Positions 8,372 to 16,905 of a DNA stretch of 64,000 bases are shown here, one piece after another. Source of the stretch: Streptomyces sp. NRRL S-337 (lineage in GTDB: Bacteria > Actinomycetota > Actinomycetes > Streptomycetales > Streptomycetaceae). The position numbers and the translations under genes were made by a program. The DNA lies in assembly GCF_000720175.1 (NCBI RefSeq), contig NZ_JOIX01000001.1:62001-126000 (forward strand). The letters run 5' to 3'. Under the pieces are notes generated by a model. It saw only the letters and a list, made by a program, of their open reading frames with translations, was not told the origin of the DNA and did no database searches. How positions within the stretch are numbered: the stretch's first letter is position 1; each line of letters starts with the position of its first letter.

Positions 8372-10720
8372 ATGAACGAACTGTCACCGCACGCGGCCCA
8401 GTTGCGCGCCGCGATGGCCGGACCGCCGCAGGACGCCGCGTGGTCCGGAGGCCTCTGGGCCGCTTGCGCGCAGCTGACGCCGGCGGAGCTGGGCATGCTG
8501 CTGCCGGTCGCGTACCGCATCCTCGCCGACGAGGACGCGCCCGACCACGCCCGCCAGGTCGCCCGCGAGGTCACCTGGACGAAGGTGCAGCCCTCGTTCA
8601 CCTCCCTCACGCTCACCGAACTCTTCCTGGCGCTGGCCGAGTCCCCGCGGCCCCGCGATGTGCGGTTCGCGGCCGGTGGCCTGCTGCGCTGCACCGAAGC
8701 CTGGGACGAGGAGGCGCTGCGGAAGCCCGCGGCCGTCCTGGTGGAGGTCGCCGGGCGCAAGGCCGACGAAACCGCCGATGCCGCCCTGGCGGTGGCCCCG
8801 CTGGCCGGCCCGGACGCCGAACGGGAGCTGGCCGGGCAGCTGCGGGAGCTGTACGCCGACAGCCCGTTGCGCTCCGCGGAGATCGAGGTGCTGCTCGCGA
8901 CGGGCCCCCGCGAACGGGCCCTGGTCGCCGAGGACCGGCGGTACGCACCACTGACCGGCGAGTGGCCACTGCTGACGGAGGCCGCGCTCGGGCCGTCCGC
9001 CGAGGAGCTGCACACCGAGCTGGCCCGCCAGGTGCTGAGCACCGCCGCCGACCACCTCGCCGCCCTGCACGCCGGCCGGATCCCTTACGCCGCCGACAAG
9101 GCCTTCACCGCCTTTGACACCGACACCCTGTGGCGGGCGGCCCGGCGCGCCCTGCGGCGTGACGAACCATGGGCCGGGCAGCTCCTCGCGACCCTGCTGC
9201 CGCACTTGGCCGTGGCCCCGACCACCGCCAAGACCCTGCCGTCGCAGGCCGCCTGCATCGGTCTGGCGCAGGCCGTCGAGGCTCACCCGACCCCCGAAGC
9301 CGTCGCCGCACTCCGCGAGGCCCGACGCGTCGTCCGGCACGCCGGCGTCACCAAGAAGCTCGACCGCGCACTGCGGCGCGCCGAGCGGAACCTCGCCCGT
9401 CGCCCCGAACTCGCCCTCCGGCTGACCGACTTGGGTTTCGATGCCGACGGTGTCCGGCGCCTCCCCTGCGGCCCGTACACCGCCGTGCTCGCGGTCGGCG
9501 AGGAGGCCACCCTGGCCTGGGAGAGGGCCGACGGCCGGGCGCTGAAGTCCCTGCCGGCCGCCGCCCGGCGGGACCACCCCGAGGAGGTCGCGGCCGCCCG
9601 AGATCTCCTGGCGAAGGCACGCGCCCAGATTCGCACGCTGATCCGCGGAGTGGAAGGCGGCTATCTGGAGGGCACCGTCCATCGGTACGACCGCTGGCGC
9701 GATGCCCTCGACCAGAGTGCCGTGGTCCGTGGCACCGCTCGACGCCTCATCTGGGAGGTCGAGTACGCGCCGGGGGAGTGGCGGGCGGTCCTGCCCGCGG
9801 CAGAGCCGGCCGACGACGCCCCCGAGCCGGCCGGGTCCGCCGCGGTCCGGCTCTGGCACCCGGCCCGCGCCACCGCCGCCGAACGGCACTACTGGCGCGA
9901 CCGCATCGCGGAGCTGGGACTGCGCCAGCCGTTCCGCCAGGCCTACCGGGAGCACTACCGCCCCGAGGACACCGGAGACGGCGCCACCGGAGACAGCGAT
10001 ACGGGACACGAGGCCACCGGAGGCGGCGCCTCCGGAAGCGGCGCCACCGAAAGTGGGGCTACCGCAAACCGCGCCACCGGGGGCTCCGCCCACTCCACGA
10101 TCATGTTTCACGGTCATCTGCTGCGGATCGAGGCGGTCCTCGGGCTGGCCGTGCGGCAGGGCTGGAACATCGAGGACGAGGTGCTCGTCCTGCCGGTGGG
10201 CGAGTTGACCGCTTGTTTCGTGATCGCCGGGTCTCTCTATCCCGGGGCCAGTGGCTGGGCGGAGGCCATGGAGGTCAAGCTCTTTCGCGCCGACGGAAGT
10301 CCCCAGCCCCTGGCGGAGGTCGATGCCGTACGGCTCTCGGAGATCCTGCGCGCCGTCGATCTGCTCGTCAGCGCCGGCAGCTTCGGCTGGTGCGACACCC
10401 ACGCCCATGAACCAGGCGCCTGGCAGCAGCTGAACCGCCTCTACGGCCAGCCGCTGGGCCAGGGCGCCCGGATGCGCAGGGAGGCGCTGCGCCGCATCCT
10501 GGCCGCACAGATAGCGTCCGGCCGGGTCGAACTCGGCGCCCGCCAGCTTCTGTTGGACGGACGTTATGCCGTCCACCTGGCCACCGGACGGGTCACCCGC
10601 GACGGTGATCCGGTGGAGATCAGCCTGCCGACGGGGCGACGGGCCGTCCCCCTGCCGTTCCTGCCGTACGACGAGACATTGCTGGAACGCGTGGTGCGCA
10701 CGGTGGAACACCTCATGTGA
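8372..10720 (+). CDS. DUF4132 (MolR-like) domain protein
   Basis: The 782-residue product has an N-terminal half of helical repeats and a DUF4132 region recognisable by YWRDRIAELGLRQPFRQAYRE (in part) around residues 508-527. This is followed by a C-terminal part ending LPFLPYDETLLERVVRTVEHL. The DUF4132 region is interrupted by a Gly/Ala/Thr/Ser-rich linker encoded by 9968-10085, built of short GAT/GxGA repeats. DUF4132 proteins such as enterobacterial MolR/YehI have no settled function. The ATG at 8372 is preferred over the TTG at 8342 because a leaderless damage-type promoter ends 7 bases before it. It is divergent from the tRNA-like RNA and its 768-residue protein, 178 bases separating the ATG from the RNA. 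A strong hairpin follows downstream. Confidence 0.8.
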   Translation: MNELSPHAAQLRAAMAGPPQDAAWSGGLWAACAQLTPAELGMLLPVAYRILADEDAPDHARQVAREVTWTKVQPSFTSLTLTELFLALAESPRPRDVRFAAGGLLRCTEAWDEEALRKPAAVLVEVAGRKADETADAALAVAPLAGPDAERELAGQLRELYADSPLRSAEIEVLLATGPRERALVAEDRRYAPLTGEWPLLTEAALGPSAEELHTELARQVLSTAADHLAALHAGRIPYAADKAFTAFDTDTLWRAARRALRRDEPWAGQLLATLLPHLAVAPTTAKTLPSQAACIGLAQAVEAHPTPEAVAALREARRVVRHAGVTKKLDRALRRAERNLARRPELALRLTDLGFDADGVRRLPCGPYTAVLAVGEEATLAWERADGRALKSLPAAARRDHPEEVAAARDLLAKARAQIRTLIRGVEGGYLEGTVHRYDRWRDALDQSAVVRGTARRLIWEVEYAPGEWRAVLPAAEPADDAPEPAGSAAVRLWHPARATAAERHYWRDRIAELGLRQPFRQAYREHYRPEDTGDGATGDSDTGHEATGGGASGSGATESGATANRATGGSAHSTIMFHGHLLRIEAVLGLAVRQGWNIEDEVLVLPVGELTACFVIAGSLYPGASGWAEAMEVKLFRADGSPQPLAEVDAVRLSEILRAVDLLVSAGSFGWCDTHAHEPGAWQQLNRLYGQPLGQGARMRREALRRILAAQIASGRVELGARQLLLDGRYAVHLATGRVTRDGDPVEISLPTGRRAVPLPFLPYDETLLERVVRTVEHLM

Positions 10721-10804
10721 GGCTGTGGGCCCACGAGGTTCGGGAGAGGCTTCGGCCGTTGCCCACGGGATACGGGGGGCTTCGGCCGTGGCCGGAAGGG
10801 CGAC

Positions 10805-10836
10805 GTCCCCGCGCAGCCGCGGATCTGCGCGGGGAC
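10805..10836. terminator. Strong hairpin downstream of the DUF4132 gene
   Basis: GTCCCCGCGCA (10805-10815) pairs perfectly over 11 bp with TGCGCGGGGAC (10826-10836) around a 10-base loop. It lies 85 bases after the DUF4132 stop and before the convergent small secreted-protein gene, so it may serve both. Confidence 0.75.
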
Positions 10837-10870
10837 GGTCCGTTGATGCGAATGGTGCGCTCGGGACCAC

Positions 10871-10966
10871 CAGCGGCCTACCGACCCCCCATCAGCGGCC
10901 TACCGGTGGCCCACGAGTGTCGAGAGCGGCTCAGAGCGGCTCAGAGCTCAGAGCGGCTTAGAGCGG
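10871..10966. repeat. Short direct repeats in the gap before the secreted-protein gene
   Basis: CAGCGGCCTACCG occurs at 10871-10883 and 10893-10905. AGAGCGGCTC then repeats at 10923-10932 and 10933-10942, with a near copy at 10950-10959 and a partial one from 10960, overlapping the stop codon of the convergent small gene. This looks like slippage-prone local duplication rather than a mobile element. Confidence 0.6.
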
Positions 10967-11275
10967 ACGGGCCCACAGGTCCCACATGAGGCCCGAACCG
11001 TCGCAGAAGGGGTCGGCCCACTTGCCGCTGGCGACCAGGTCCGTGCCGGCCGCCTGGCAGCCACTGAGGGTCCAGAACTTCTTGCCGGTCCACACCGTGC
11101 CGGGCGGACCGTCCATCGGCCGGACCTGCTGCCGCACGGCGGCGGGCTTGGTGGCGTGGGACTGCGTGGCGGTCTGGGCGCCAGTGGTGGCGTGGGCCTG
11201 GGCGGCACCGCCCAGACCGGCAACCGTGAGCGCGGCGGCCGCCAGCGCGGTGGTGAGAACTCGCCTGTTACGCAC
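10958..11275 (-). CDS. Small secreted protein of unknown function
   Basis: A 105-residue product starts at GTG 11275, preceded by GAAAGGA at 7-base spacing. The start is basic (RNRR), followed by a hydrophobic Ala/Leu core (TTALAAAALTVAGLGGAAQA) and a probable AQA-H cleavage site near residue 24: a typical Sec signal peptide. The mature part of about 80 residues has a polar Thr/Gln-rich start, then PPGTVWTGKKFWTLSGCQA and a C-terminus with a second cysteine and several tryptophans (WDLWARPL). Two cysteines may form a disulfide. I recognise no domain. In-frame codons upstream of the GTG are not supported by a ribosome site. Confidence 0.7.
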   Translation of the reverse strand: MRNRRVLTTALAAAALTVAGLGGAAQAHATTGAQTATQSHATKPAAVRQQVRPMDGPPGTVWTGKKFWTLSGCQAAGTDLVASGKWADPFCDGSGLMWDLWARPL

Positions 11276-11421
11276 GTGATGTCCTTTCCCCGTAGGTCCG
11301 AGCCCCGTGCGGGGCCCGTCATCCCGTACACGGAAAAGGGCACTTCGGCGTATGACACCCCTCTGTGTGGCCTGGGTCACATACGGGAGGGGGGTTCTCC
11401 GGGGGTTCTCCGCGATGTGGG

Positions 11422-11970
11422 TCATCGGCCGATGGTGCCGTCGAGGCGTTCGCGCAGCAGATCGGCGTGGCCGTTGTGCCGGGCGTACTCGGCGATCATG
11501 TCCACCAGGATGCTGCGCAGTGAGACCGGTTCGCCGGTTCTCTTGTGGATCCCGGTCTCCTCCAGCGAGGTCGCCGAGGTGACGATCTGCCGCGACCGTT
11601 CGCACTCCGCCCGCCAGACGGCGAAGGCTTCGTCGACGTCACCGTCGAGCGAGGTGAAGTCCTGGTCGGGATCGTCGTCGGAGTAGTACAGCAACGGCAC
11701 CTCCTCGCCGGCGAACTGGATCCGGAACCACCAGCGTTCGCAGCCGGCCAGATGCCGGACCAAGCCGTGCAGGGAGAGCCCGGAGGGCGGCACCGCCTGC
11801 CGGGAGAGCTGCTCCGCCGACAGGCCGGCGCACTTCACCGCGAAGGTCGCGCGGTGCCAGTCCAGCACCGCACTCAGCGTCTCCCGCTCGCCACCCGTCG
11901 CGGGCGTCGGGCGGCGGGTATCGCTGTCCAACTGCGGGGAGTAGTGCGCAGGGGTCGATCGGTCGGTCAT
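11422..11970 (-). CDS. DinB/DUF664-family protein
   Basis: The 182-residue product is a four-helix-bundle DinB-like protein of the DUF664 type. The two histidine-bearing segments typical of the family are visible: LHGLVRHLAGCERWW in the first half and AEYARHNGHADLLRERLDG at the C-terminus, which together supply the metal-binding triad. Characterised relatives include mycothiol- or bacillithiol-dependent transferases, but many have no known reaction. ATG 11970 (MTDRSTPAHY) is chosen; the frame stays open upstream but with non-protein-like sequence. A close match to the PafBC/RecA-NDp damage promoter lies about 110 bases upstream, which would fit the name of the family (damage-inducible). Confidence 0.82.
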   Translation of the reverse strand: MTDRSTPAHYSPQLDSDTRRPTPATGGERETLSAVLDWHRATFAVKCAGLSAEQLSRQAVPPSGLSLHGLVRHLAGCERWWFRIQFAGEEVPLLYYSDDDPDQDFTSLDGDVDEAFAVWRAECERSRQIVTSATSLEETGIHKRTGEPVSLRSILVDMIAEYARHNGHADLLRERLDGTIGR

Positions 11971-12078
11971 CGTGCGGCTCCCGTCGTCGTGCTCCCGGTG
12001 CCGGGCTCCCGGCGTCGGGGCCGCGCCTCGCGGTCGTGTCCTCTCGGACTCGAACGGTTCCGGGCGCGGATACCGCCG

Positions 12079-12101
12079 AGTGTGGCAGGGGCCACTGACA
12101 A
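12079..12101 (-). promoter_or_regulatory. PafBC (RecA-NDp)-type motif upstream of the DinB-like gene
   Basis: On the minus strand TTGTCAGTG (12101-12093) matches the damage motif exactly. It is followed after 8 bases by CACACT (12084-12079), which differs from TANNNT only in its first base. The start of transcription would give a leader of roughly 100 bases before ATG 11970. Confidence 0.6.
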
Positions 12102-12200
12102 TCGCCGCTGACCTGCGCATTCACGGGCCCACCGACCCTCCCCTCCCGCCCCGGGTTCCGGAGCCGGCAGGGAGGGACGGTGTCGCGGTCGGGGCTCCTG

Positions 12201-12237
12201 GGGGTCAACCACCGCCCAGCGGACGGCGGTTGACCCC
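12201..12237 (-). terminator. Hairpin just after the M64 peptidase gene
   Basis: GGGGTCAACC (12201-12210) pairs perfectly with GGTTGACCCC (12228-12237). On the minus strand it begins 8 bases after the stop codon of the peptidase gene at 12246. Confidence 0.7.
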
Positions 12238-12245
12238 GGAGGCCG

Positions 12246-13628
12246 TTACGGGGCGATCTTCCAGCTCAGCGCGCCCGACATCAGCCGGCGCAGAGCCGGG
12301 TCGCGGACCGCGGCGGTCCGGTCGGCGGCACGGGCGGTGACGGTGTGCCGGCGGCCGTCGGCCGGGACGCCCAGGGCGCGCGGGACGACCGTGGTCCGGC
12401 CGCGCGCGGACTTCCGCTCCCGGCCGTCGACGTACCACTTGAGCTGTGCGGACGCGGGCACGGTGACACGGATGCGGGTGCCGCGGGTGACCGGTCGGTC
12501 GGTGGCCAACGGGCTGCTGAGCACACGCCCGAACCGGTAGAAGCCCGCGATCATCGCCTCCCGGCCGGGGAGGTTGAACTCCCGCCCCAGGCTCCGCATG
12601 ATCGAGTTCTCGGTGGGGCGGTTGAGCCCGTACTGGTAGTAGCCGCCGCCCTCGTAGGCGCCCACGGCGCCGCCGTCCGGGGATTCCTGGCCGAGCCAGC
12701 GGTACCACTTCTGGCGCTGTGCGGCCATCTGGTCGGCGGAGAGGGTGGAGAGGTTGGACTGCTGGGGTTCGGGCCCGGAGTAGGTGCCGGACTGGCCGTA
12801 GTCGTACTCGTCGGCGAGCTTCCCGAGCGAATGGCCGGTCTCGTGCACCGCGATCTGGTCGGACCGGTCGTTGTCCGAGGAGGCGGTGGCGATCCCGTCG
12901 TAGCCGACCTTGGAGGAGATGTCGTTGTAGCCGGCGCCGCCGTATTTGGTGGAGTTGGAGAGGACGACGACCAGGTCGGCGGCGGGGGCCTTGGCGGCGT
13001 ACGCCTCGACCTTCCCGGTGTCGACGCAGAGCAGCCGCTCGGTCCCGTCGCAGAAGAACGCGGAGCCGAGGGCGGTGTCCCGGACCACGTCCTGGGTCGG
13101 GTCACCGGAGACACCGGAGTCGTGGGAGACGGCGTCCACCGCCCAGACGTTGAACTGGCCGGCGTACGACGCGTACGGCTCCACGGCACTGATCTTCGCC
13201 CACTTGGCGCGGACGTCGGCGTGGAAGTCCTCCTGCTGGGCGGAGGTGTAGCCGTCGCCGACGAAGACGACGTCCAGTTTGCTGCCGACCGGGCCGTTCT
13301 GGACGACCGGTGTGACCTCGCCGTCGCTTGCGGCGATCGCCGACTTCTGCGAGCGGGACAGCGGCTTCGGGGCCGCTACGGAGGTGTGCCGGGGGTGGCC
13401 GCCCGGGCCGGTGAAGTACTCGACCCGCTGGGTGGGTTGGGCCTTCGGGGAGGAGGGGGCCGGGGTGGTGGCGCCCTGTGCGGTGCTCGCCGCGGCCGTC
13501 GCGGCGGCCAGTGCGGCGACGGCCAGCGCGCCGGAGAGGGAGGCGCGCAGCGACGGCCGGCGCGGGAAGCGTCCGGTGGCACCACGGTGCCGACCGGTGC
13601 CGGGTATCGAGGGGGAACGTCTGAGCAT
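12246..13628 (-). CDS. Secreted M64-family metallopeptidase
   Basis: The 460-residue preprotein starts at ATG 13628 with GGAAGGA upstream. A long basic N-region with PRRPSLRASLSG precedes a hydrophobic Ala-rich segment, which fits export. The catalytic zinc site HETGHSLGKLADEYDYG lies near residues 261-277: HExxH plus the downstream Asp/Glu seen in the M64 (IgA peptidase-like) family. The preceding DLVVVLSNSTKYGG and GIATASSDN blocks are also typical of the family. The C-terminal 110 residues look like a beta-sandwich substrate or wall-binding domain. It probably acts outside the cell on proteins. It is transcribed alone, and the upstream region carries repeated TAACGG(G)AAA elements. Confidence 0.85.
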   Translation of the reverse strand: MLRRSPSIPGTGRHRGATGRFPRRPSLRASLSGALAVAALAAATAAASTAQGATTPAPSSPKAQPTQRVEYFTGPGGHPRHTSVAAPKPLSRSQKSAIAASDGEVTPVVQNGPVGSKLDVVFVGDGYTSAQQEDFHADVRAKWAKISAVEPYASYAGQFNVWAVDAVSHDSGVSGDPTQDVVRDTALGSAFFCDGTERLLCVDTGKVEAYAAKAPAADLVVVLSNSTKYGGAGYNDISSKVGYDGIATASSDNDRSDQIAVHETGHSLGKLADEYDYGQSGTYSGPEPQQSNLSTLSADQMAAQRQKWYRWLGQESPDGGAVGAYEGGGYYQYGLNRPTENSIMRSLGREFNLPGREAMIAGFYRFGRVLSSPLATDRPVTRGTRIRVTVPASAQLKWYVDGRERKSARGRTTVVPRALGVPADGRRHTVTARAADRTAAVRDPALRRLMSGALSWKIAP

Positions 13629-13848
13629 GGGGGGTTATTCCTTCCGAACGTCACCGCTGAAGCAGTGAGTTGAGCCTTGTTCAGGCGCCGCTCAAGGTAG
13701 AGGGTCGGAAGGGCAAGAGCAACGGGAATGCTCAGGGACCACAGGAGAACGCAGGGATAACGGAAAACCCATGGGTAACGGGAAAGCCGCCACGGCCTCG
13801 CGGACCGTGACGGCGCCACGTCACCTGGCACGGGCGGACGCGCCCGGC

Positions 13849-14763
13849 TCAGACCTCGATGACCAGCTTCCCCCGTACATGGCCCGCCTCGCTCAGCTCC
13901 TGGGCCTTGACGGCCTCGGCGAGCGGGAAGGTCTCGACGACCGGGACGGACAGCCGGCCCTCGACGGCCAGTTGGGCGTGCCGGACCAGGCCCGCGCGCA
14001 CCTGCTCGGACGGCGTACCGCCCGCGGAGAACGGCACGCCGTGCTCGGCCGCGTTCGGGTCGGCGATGGTGACGATGCGGTCCGTCGTCCCGCCGCGCAG
14101 GTCGATGGAGAGCGGCAGCACGTCCTGGCCGGCCGCGTCGAAGACGGCGTCCACGCCCTGCGGGGCCGCGGCCCGGACCCGGTCGGCGAGCCCCTCGCCG
14201 TACGCCACCGGTATCGCGCCGAGCGATCGCAGGAAGTCGTGGTTGGCCGGCGACGCCGTGCCCACCACCGTGGCGCCCAGGGCCACCGCCAACTGGACGG
14301 CCACCTGGCCGACCGCACCCGCGGCCCCGTGCAGCAGCAGCGTCTCGTCCTCGGCCAGGCCCAGTTGGTCGAGCACCCGCTGTGCGGTCTCCCCGGCGAC
14401 GGGCAGCGCGGCCGCGGCCAGGAAGGGCAGTTCGGCGGGCTTGGGTACGATGTCGCCGGCGAGGGCGTACTCGGCGTAGGCACCGGTGCTGGTCCAGCCG
14501 AAGACCTCGTCCCCGACGGACACCTCGTGGTCGCCCGGGCCGAGCGCGTCCACGATCCCGGCGAACTCCAGACCGGGCACCGCTGGGAACGTGGTCGGGT
14601 AGTACTGCTCCACCCAGCCGTAACGCCGCTTGTAATCCAGTGGATTGACGCCGACCGTCACGACCTTCACCCGGACCTGTCCCGGACCCGGTTCGGGCTT
14701 CTCGGTCTCCCCGAACGTGAGCACTTCCGGGCCGCCGAAGCTGTGGTAAATGATCGCCTTCAT
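13849..14763 (-). CDS. Zinc-independent quinone oxidoreductase-like MDR protein
   Basis: The 304-residue product belongs to the medium-chain dehydrogenase/reductase superfamily, quinone-oxidoreductase branch. It has the GroES-like start MKAIIYHSFGGPEVL, PGLEFAGIVDALG, and the cofactor-binding LLLHGAAGAVGQVAVQLA around residue 140, the AAGxVGxxAxQxA signature of NADPH binding. Catalytic-zinc cysteines are absent. Such enzymes reduce quinones or enones with NADPH. The ATG at 14763 has GGGGAG upstream. The gene is divergent from a LuxR-type regulator 135 bases away, which may control it. Confidence 0.88.
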   Translation of the reverse strand: MKAIIYHSFGGPEVLTFGETEKPEPGPGQVRVKVVTVGVNPLDYKRRYGWVEQYYPTTFPAVPGLEFAGIVDALGPGDHEVSVGDEVFGWTSTGAYAEYALAGDIVPKPAELPFLAAAALPVAGETAQRVLDQLGLAEDETLLLHGAAGAVGQVAVQLAVALGATVVGTASPANHDFLRSLGAIPVAYGEGLADRVRAAAPQGVDAVFDAAGQDVLPLSIDLRGGTTDRIVTIADPNAAEHGVPFSAGGTPSEQVRAGLVRHAQLAVEGRLSVPVVETFPLAEAVKAQELSEAGHVRGKLVIEV

Positions 14764-14885
14764 GAGGTATCTCCCCGCTGGTGGTGTGAGGGCTCCAGCC
14801 TCGCCCCCGGGGGCGCGCCCGGTCCCCGGCCATCGGGCCAGTCCCCCCTGGCCAAAAGGCCAGCGCCCGTTCCGCGGCGGCTGGC

Positions 14886-14898
14886 TAGGCTGACGACC
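14886..14898 (+). promoter_or_regulatory. Leaderless -10 element of the LuxR-type regulator
   Basis: TAGGCT at 14886-14891 followed by 7 bases and ATG places the transcription start at the start codon. No Shine-Dalgarno is present, which agrees with a leaderless message. Confidence 0.55.
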
Positions 14899-16158
14899 AT
14901 GGAGCTGACCGGAGCCGTCCCCGCCCTGACCGCCGCCTACGAGGTGATCCGCCGGCCGCTGGGCGAGATCCTGCCGCGGCTCTCCGAGGTGCTGTCCGAG
15001 GCGGTCCCGCACCGTGCGGCGGCCGAACTCTCCACCCACTGCGCGCACTCACCGTTCAAGACGGCCGGCGACCCGGAGATCACCGGACGGCTCTCCACCG
15101 CCGACCTCGCCCCGCTGCTCGCTGCCGGCACCCCGGGCCGGCCGTGGCAGGGGACGCTCGACCTTGCCGGGGCCGAGCGGCCGGTGCTCGCCGTGACCAG
15201 CCATGCGACGCCCCGCGGCGCGGTCCTGTTGCTGGTGCGTGACACGCCGGCCAGTCCGGTCGACGAGAGCGTCACCGCGCTCGTCCAGGCCCTGTGGGAC
15301 ATCGTCACCAGCCACTTCGAACGGCTGGCGGCGGAGGCCATGCCCGGTGCGCTGGCCCGTTCGCGGACCGCCGCGGGCACCCGGGCGCGGGTGATCGCCG
15401 AGCTGGGCGAGGCGTACTCGGCCGCGCTCACCGGCGTGCTGGGGGTCCTGCGCAGCCGCACCCTGGACGATGCGGCCGCCCGTGCCACCGCAACGGACCT
15501 GGCGGTCTCCGCCCTGGTCGAACTGCGCGCCGAGGCCGAACGCGACCAGCAGATCGCCGAGGAGCCGGCCGACCAGGCCTTCGCCCGGCTCGCCGAATCC
15601 CTCCGGCCGCTGGTGCGCTACAGCCCCGTACGGCTCGAACTGGGCGCGCCCGGCTCCGTGCGGACCCTGGCCGCCGATGTCGCCCACACCGCACGGGCGG
15701 TCGTCCGGGCCGTGCTGATGAAGGCCCTGGAGCAGGAGGCGGTGACCCGGGTGCACGTCTGCTGGCAGATCAACGACGACGAACTGCGCGCGACCGTACG
15801 GGACGACGGGCCCGGCACCCTCACCCCCGACGCACTGGCTCCCGGCCGGGTCCGGGACCGGCTCGACGTCCTCAAGGGCCGCCTGGACGTCGACGCGGTG
15901 CCCGGCTGGGGCACGACGGTCTCGGCGAGGATCCCGCTGCGGGTCTCCCAGGACCCCGCGCCCGACCCCCTCATCGCCCTGGGCGAACGGGAGTTGGAGG
16001 TACTGGCGCGGCTCGCGCTCGGGCACCGCAACCGGGCGATCGCCCAGGAACTCCACATCAGCGAGTCGACGGTGAAGTTCCACGTCGCCAAGATCCTCAC
16101 CAAACTGGGCGTCGAGTCACGGGGCGCGGCGGCGGCACTCTTCCACGCCGTGGCGTGA
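14899..16158 (+). CDS. LuxR-family regulator with a histidine-kinase-like ATPase domain
   Basis: The 419-residue protein joins an N-terminal sensor-like region, a central stretch resembling a sensor kinase dimerisation and ATPase module (VTRVHVCWQINDDELRATV, then RDDGPGTLTPD, and DVDAVPGWGTTVSARIPL as the G-box-like end) and a C-terminal LuxR helix-turn-helix (ELEVLARLALGHRNRAIAQ, then ISESTVKFHVAKILTKLGV). Having the ATPase fold and the DNA-binding domain in one chain suggests a one-protein sensor/regulator. The kinase H-box is not obvious, so phosphotransfer is uncertain. It is divergent from the quinone oxidoreductase gene, a likely target. Confidence 0.82.
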   Translation: MELTGAVPALTAAYEVIRRPLGEILPRLSEVLSEAVPHRAAAELSTHCAHSPFKTAGDPEITGRLSTADLAPLLAAGTPGRPWQGTLDLAGAERPVLAVTSHATPRGAVLLLVRDTPASPVDESVTALVQALWDIVTSHFERLAAEAMPGALARSRTAAGTRARVIAELGEAYSAALTGVLGVLRSRTLDDAAARATATDLAVSALVELRAEAERDQQIAEEPADQAFARLAESLRPLVRYSPVRLELGAPGSVRTLAADVAHTARAVVRAVLMKALEQEAVTRVHVCWQINDDELRATVRDDGPGTLTPDALAPGRVRDRLDVLKGRLDVDAVPGWGTTVSARIPLRVSQDPAPDPLIALGERELEVLARLALGHRNRAIAQELHISESTVKFHVAKILTKLGVESRGAAAALFHAVA

Positions 16159-16165
16159 GGGGCAC

Positions 16166-16187
16166 GGGCGCGGCTGCCGCTGCGCCC
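16166..16187. terminator. Hairpin between convergent genes
   Basis: GGGCGC (16166-16171) pairs with GCGCCC (16182-16187) in the 30-base gap between the LuxR-type gene and the convergent unknown gene. Confidence 0.45.
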
Positions 16188-16188
16188 G

Positions 16189-16905
16189 CTACGCGAGGTG
16201 CTTGCCGTTGCCCACATGCCGGGCCTTGGGCACGCCGCTGAACCGCGCCGCCTGCCCGGCCGGTGCCGCGCGCATCGCCCGTTCCGCGCGGGCCCGGCGC
16301 TCCTCGCTCTCGTCCACCGGGGTCACCTCGCTCCAGTAGATGTCCAGCATCGTGCGCAGCGAGGTCGGTTCGTTCGCCGGCCCTATCGGGACGGTGATCC
16401 GGTCCAGGGTGCGCCAGAGTTCGTAGTCGGCCTGGTCGGCGATGCCGCCGGACCGGGCGTGCGCGGCCTGGTGGCGGTGGACCGCGCAGGCCAGGTCGCG
16501 CAGCCGGTCGCGGTGGTTCTGCGCGACCTGGTGGTTCATGGAGCGGTTGAGTTCCTTCTTCGCCTTGTTGATCTCCGACAGGGCGTTCTGCACCGTCCGG
16601 CTGAAGTTCGCCGCGCGGTGCCGCCAGGCGTCGTACTCCCGTTTCGAGGCGAACCACTCCTGTTTGCCGGCCGGCCCGCGGGCGAAGCACTCCAGGCGGA
16701 ACCGCTCGCGCTCCTCCCGGCGCTTGCGCAGCACCGAGGAACTGCGCTGGAAGAGGGCGTTGAGGGCGTCACGGGTGCGGTCGATGAGCGCCGGGTCGAT
16801 CAGGGCCGCCCACACCTCCGGGTCCCGTGCGGGCGGGTGGGCGTTGTCGAGGACGAGTTGTTCGTACACGGCGTCGTCGAGACGGGACAGGCGGCCTGCG
16901 TCCAT
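16189..16905 (-). CDS. Uncharacterised basic helical protein
   Basis: The 238-residue product is rich in Arg, Ala and Glu, with a probable coiled coil around residues 60-120 (SSSVLRKRREERERFRLEC continuing to VQNALSEINKAKKELNRSM). It is soluble and I recognise no family. ATG 16905 has GGAGG at 7-base spacing and gives the start MDAGRLSRLDDAVYEQL; the frame upstream lacks a ribosome site. The sequence has the feel of actinomycete conserved hypothetical proteins rather than of phage genes. Neighbours (LuxR regulator, M24 protein) give no functional hint. Confidence 0.65.
   Translation of the reverse strand: MDAGRLSRLDDAVYEQLVLDNAHPPARDPEVWAALIDPALIDRTRDALNALFQRSSSVLRKRREERERFRLECFARGPAGKQEWFASKREYDAWRHRAANFSRTVQNALSEINKAKKELNRSMNHQVAQNHRDRLRDLACAVHRHQAAHARSGGIADQADYELWRTLDRITVPIGPANEPTSLRTMLDIYWSEVTPVDESEERRARAERAMRAAPAGQAARFSGVPKARHVGNGKHLA

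Noticed and set aside
8384..10870. 828-codon frame antisense to the DUF4132 gene
   Set aside because: Gly/Val/Gln/Arg-rich shadow of a high-GC gene with no domain; the plus strand carries DUF4132 motifs and a promoter.
10871..10966. CRISPR array
   Set aside because: Repeats are 10-13 bases, directly adjacent or irregular, without spacers of constant length.
12345..13673. 442-codon plus-strand frame over the M64 peptidase gene
   Set aside because: Gly/Val/Arg-rich shadow; the HExxH motif and signal peptide are on the minus strand.
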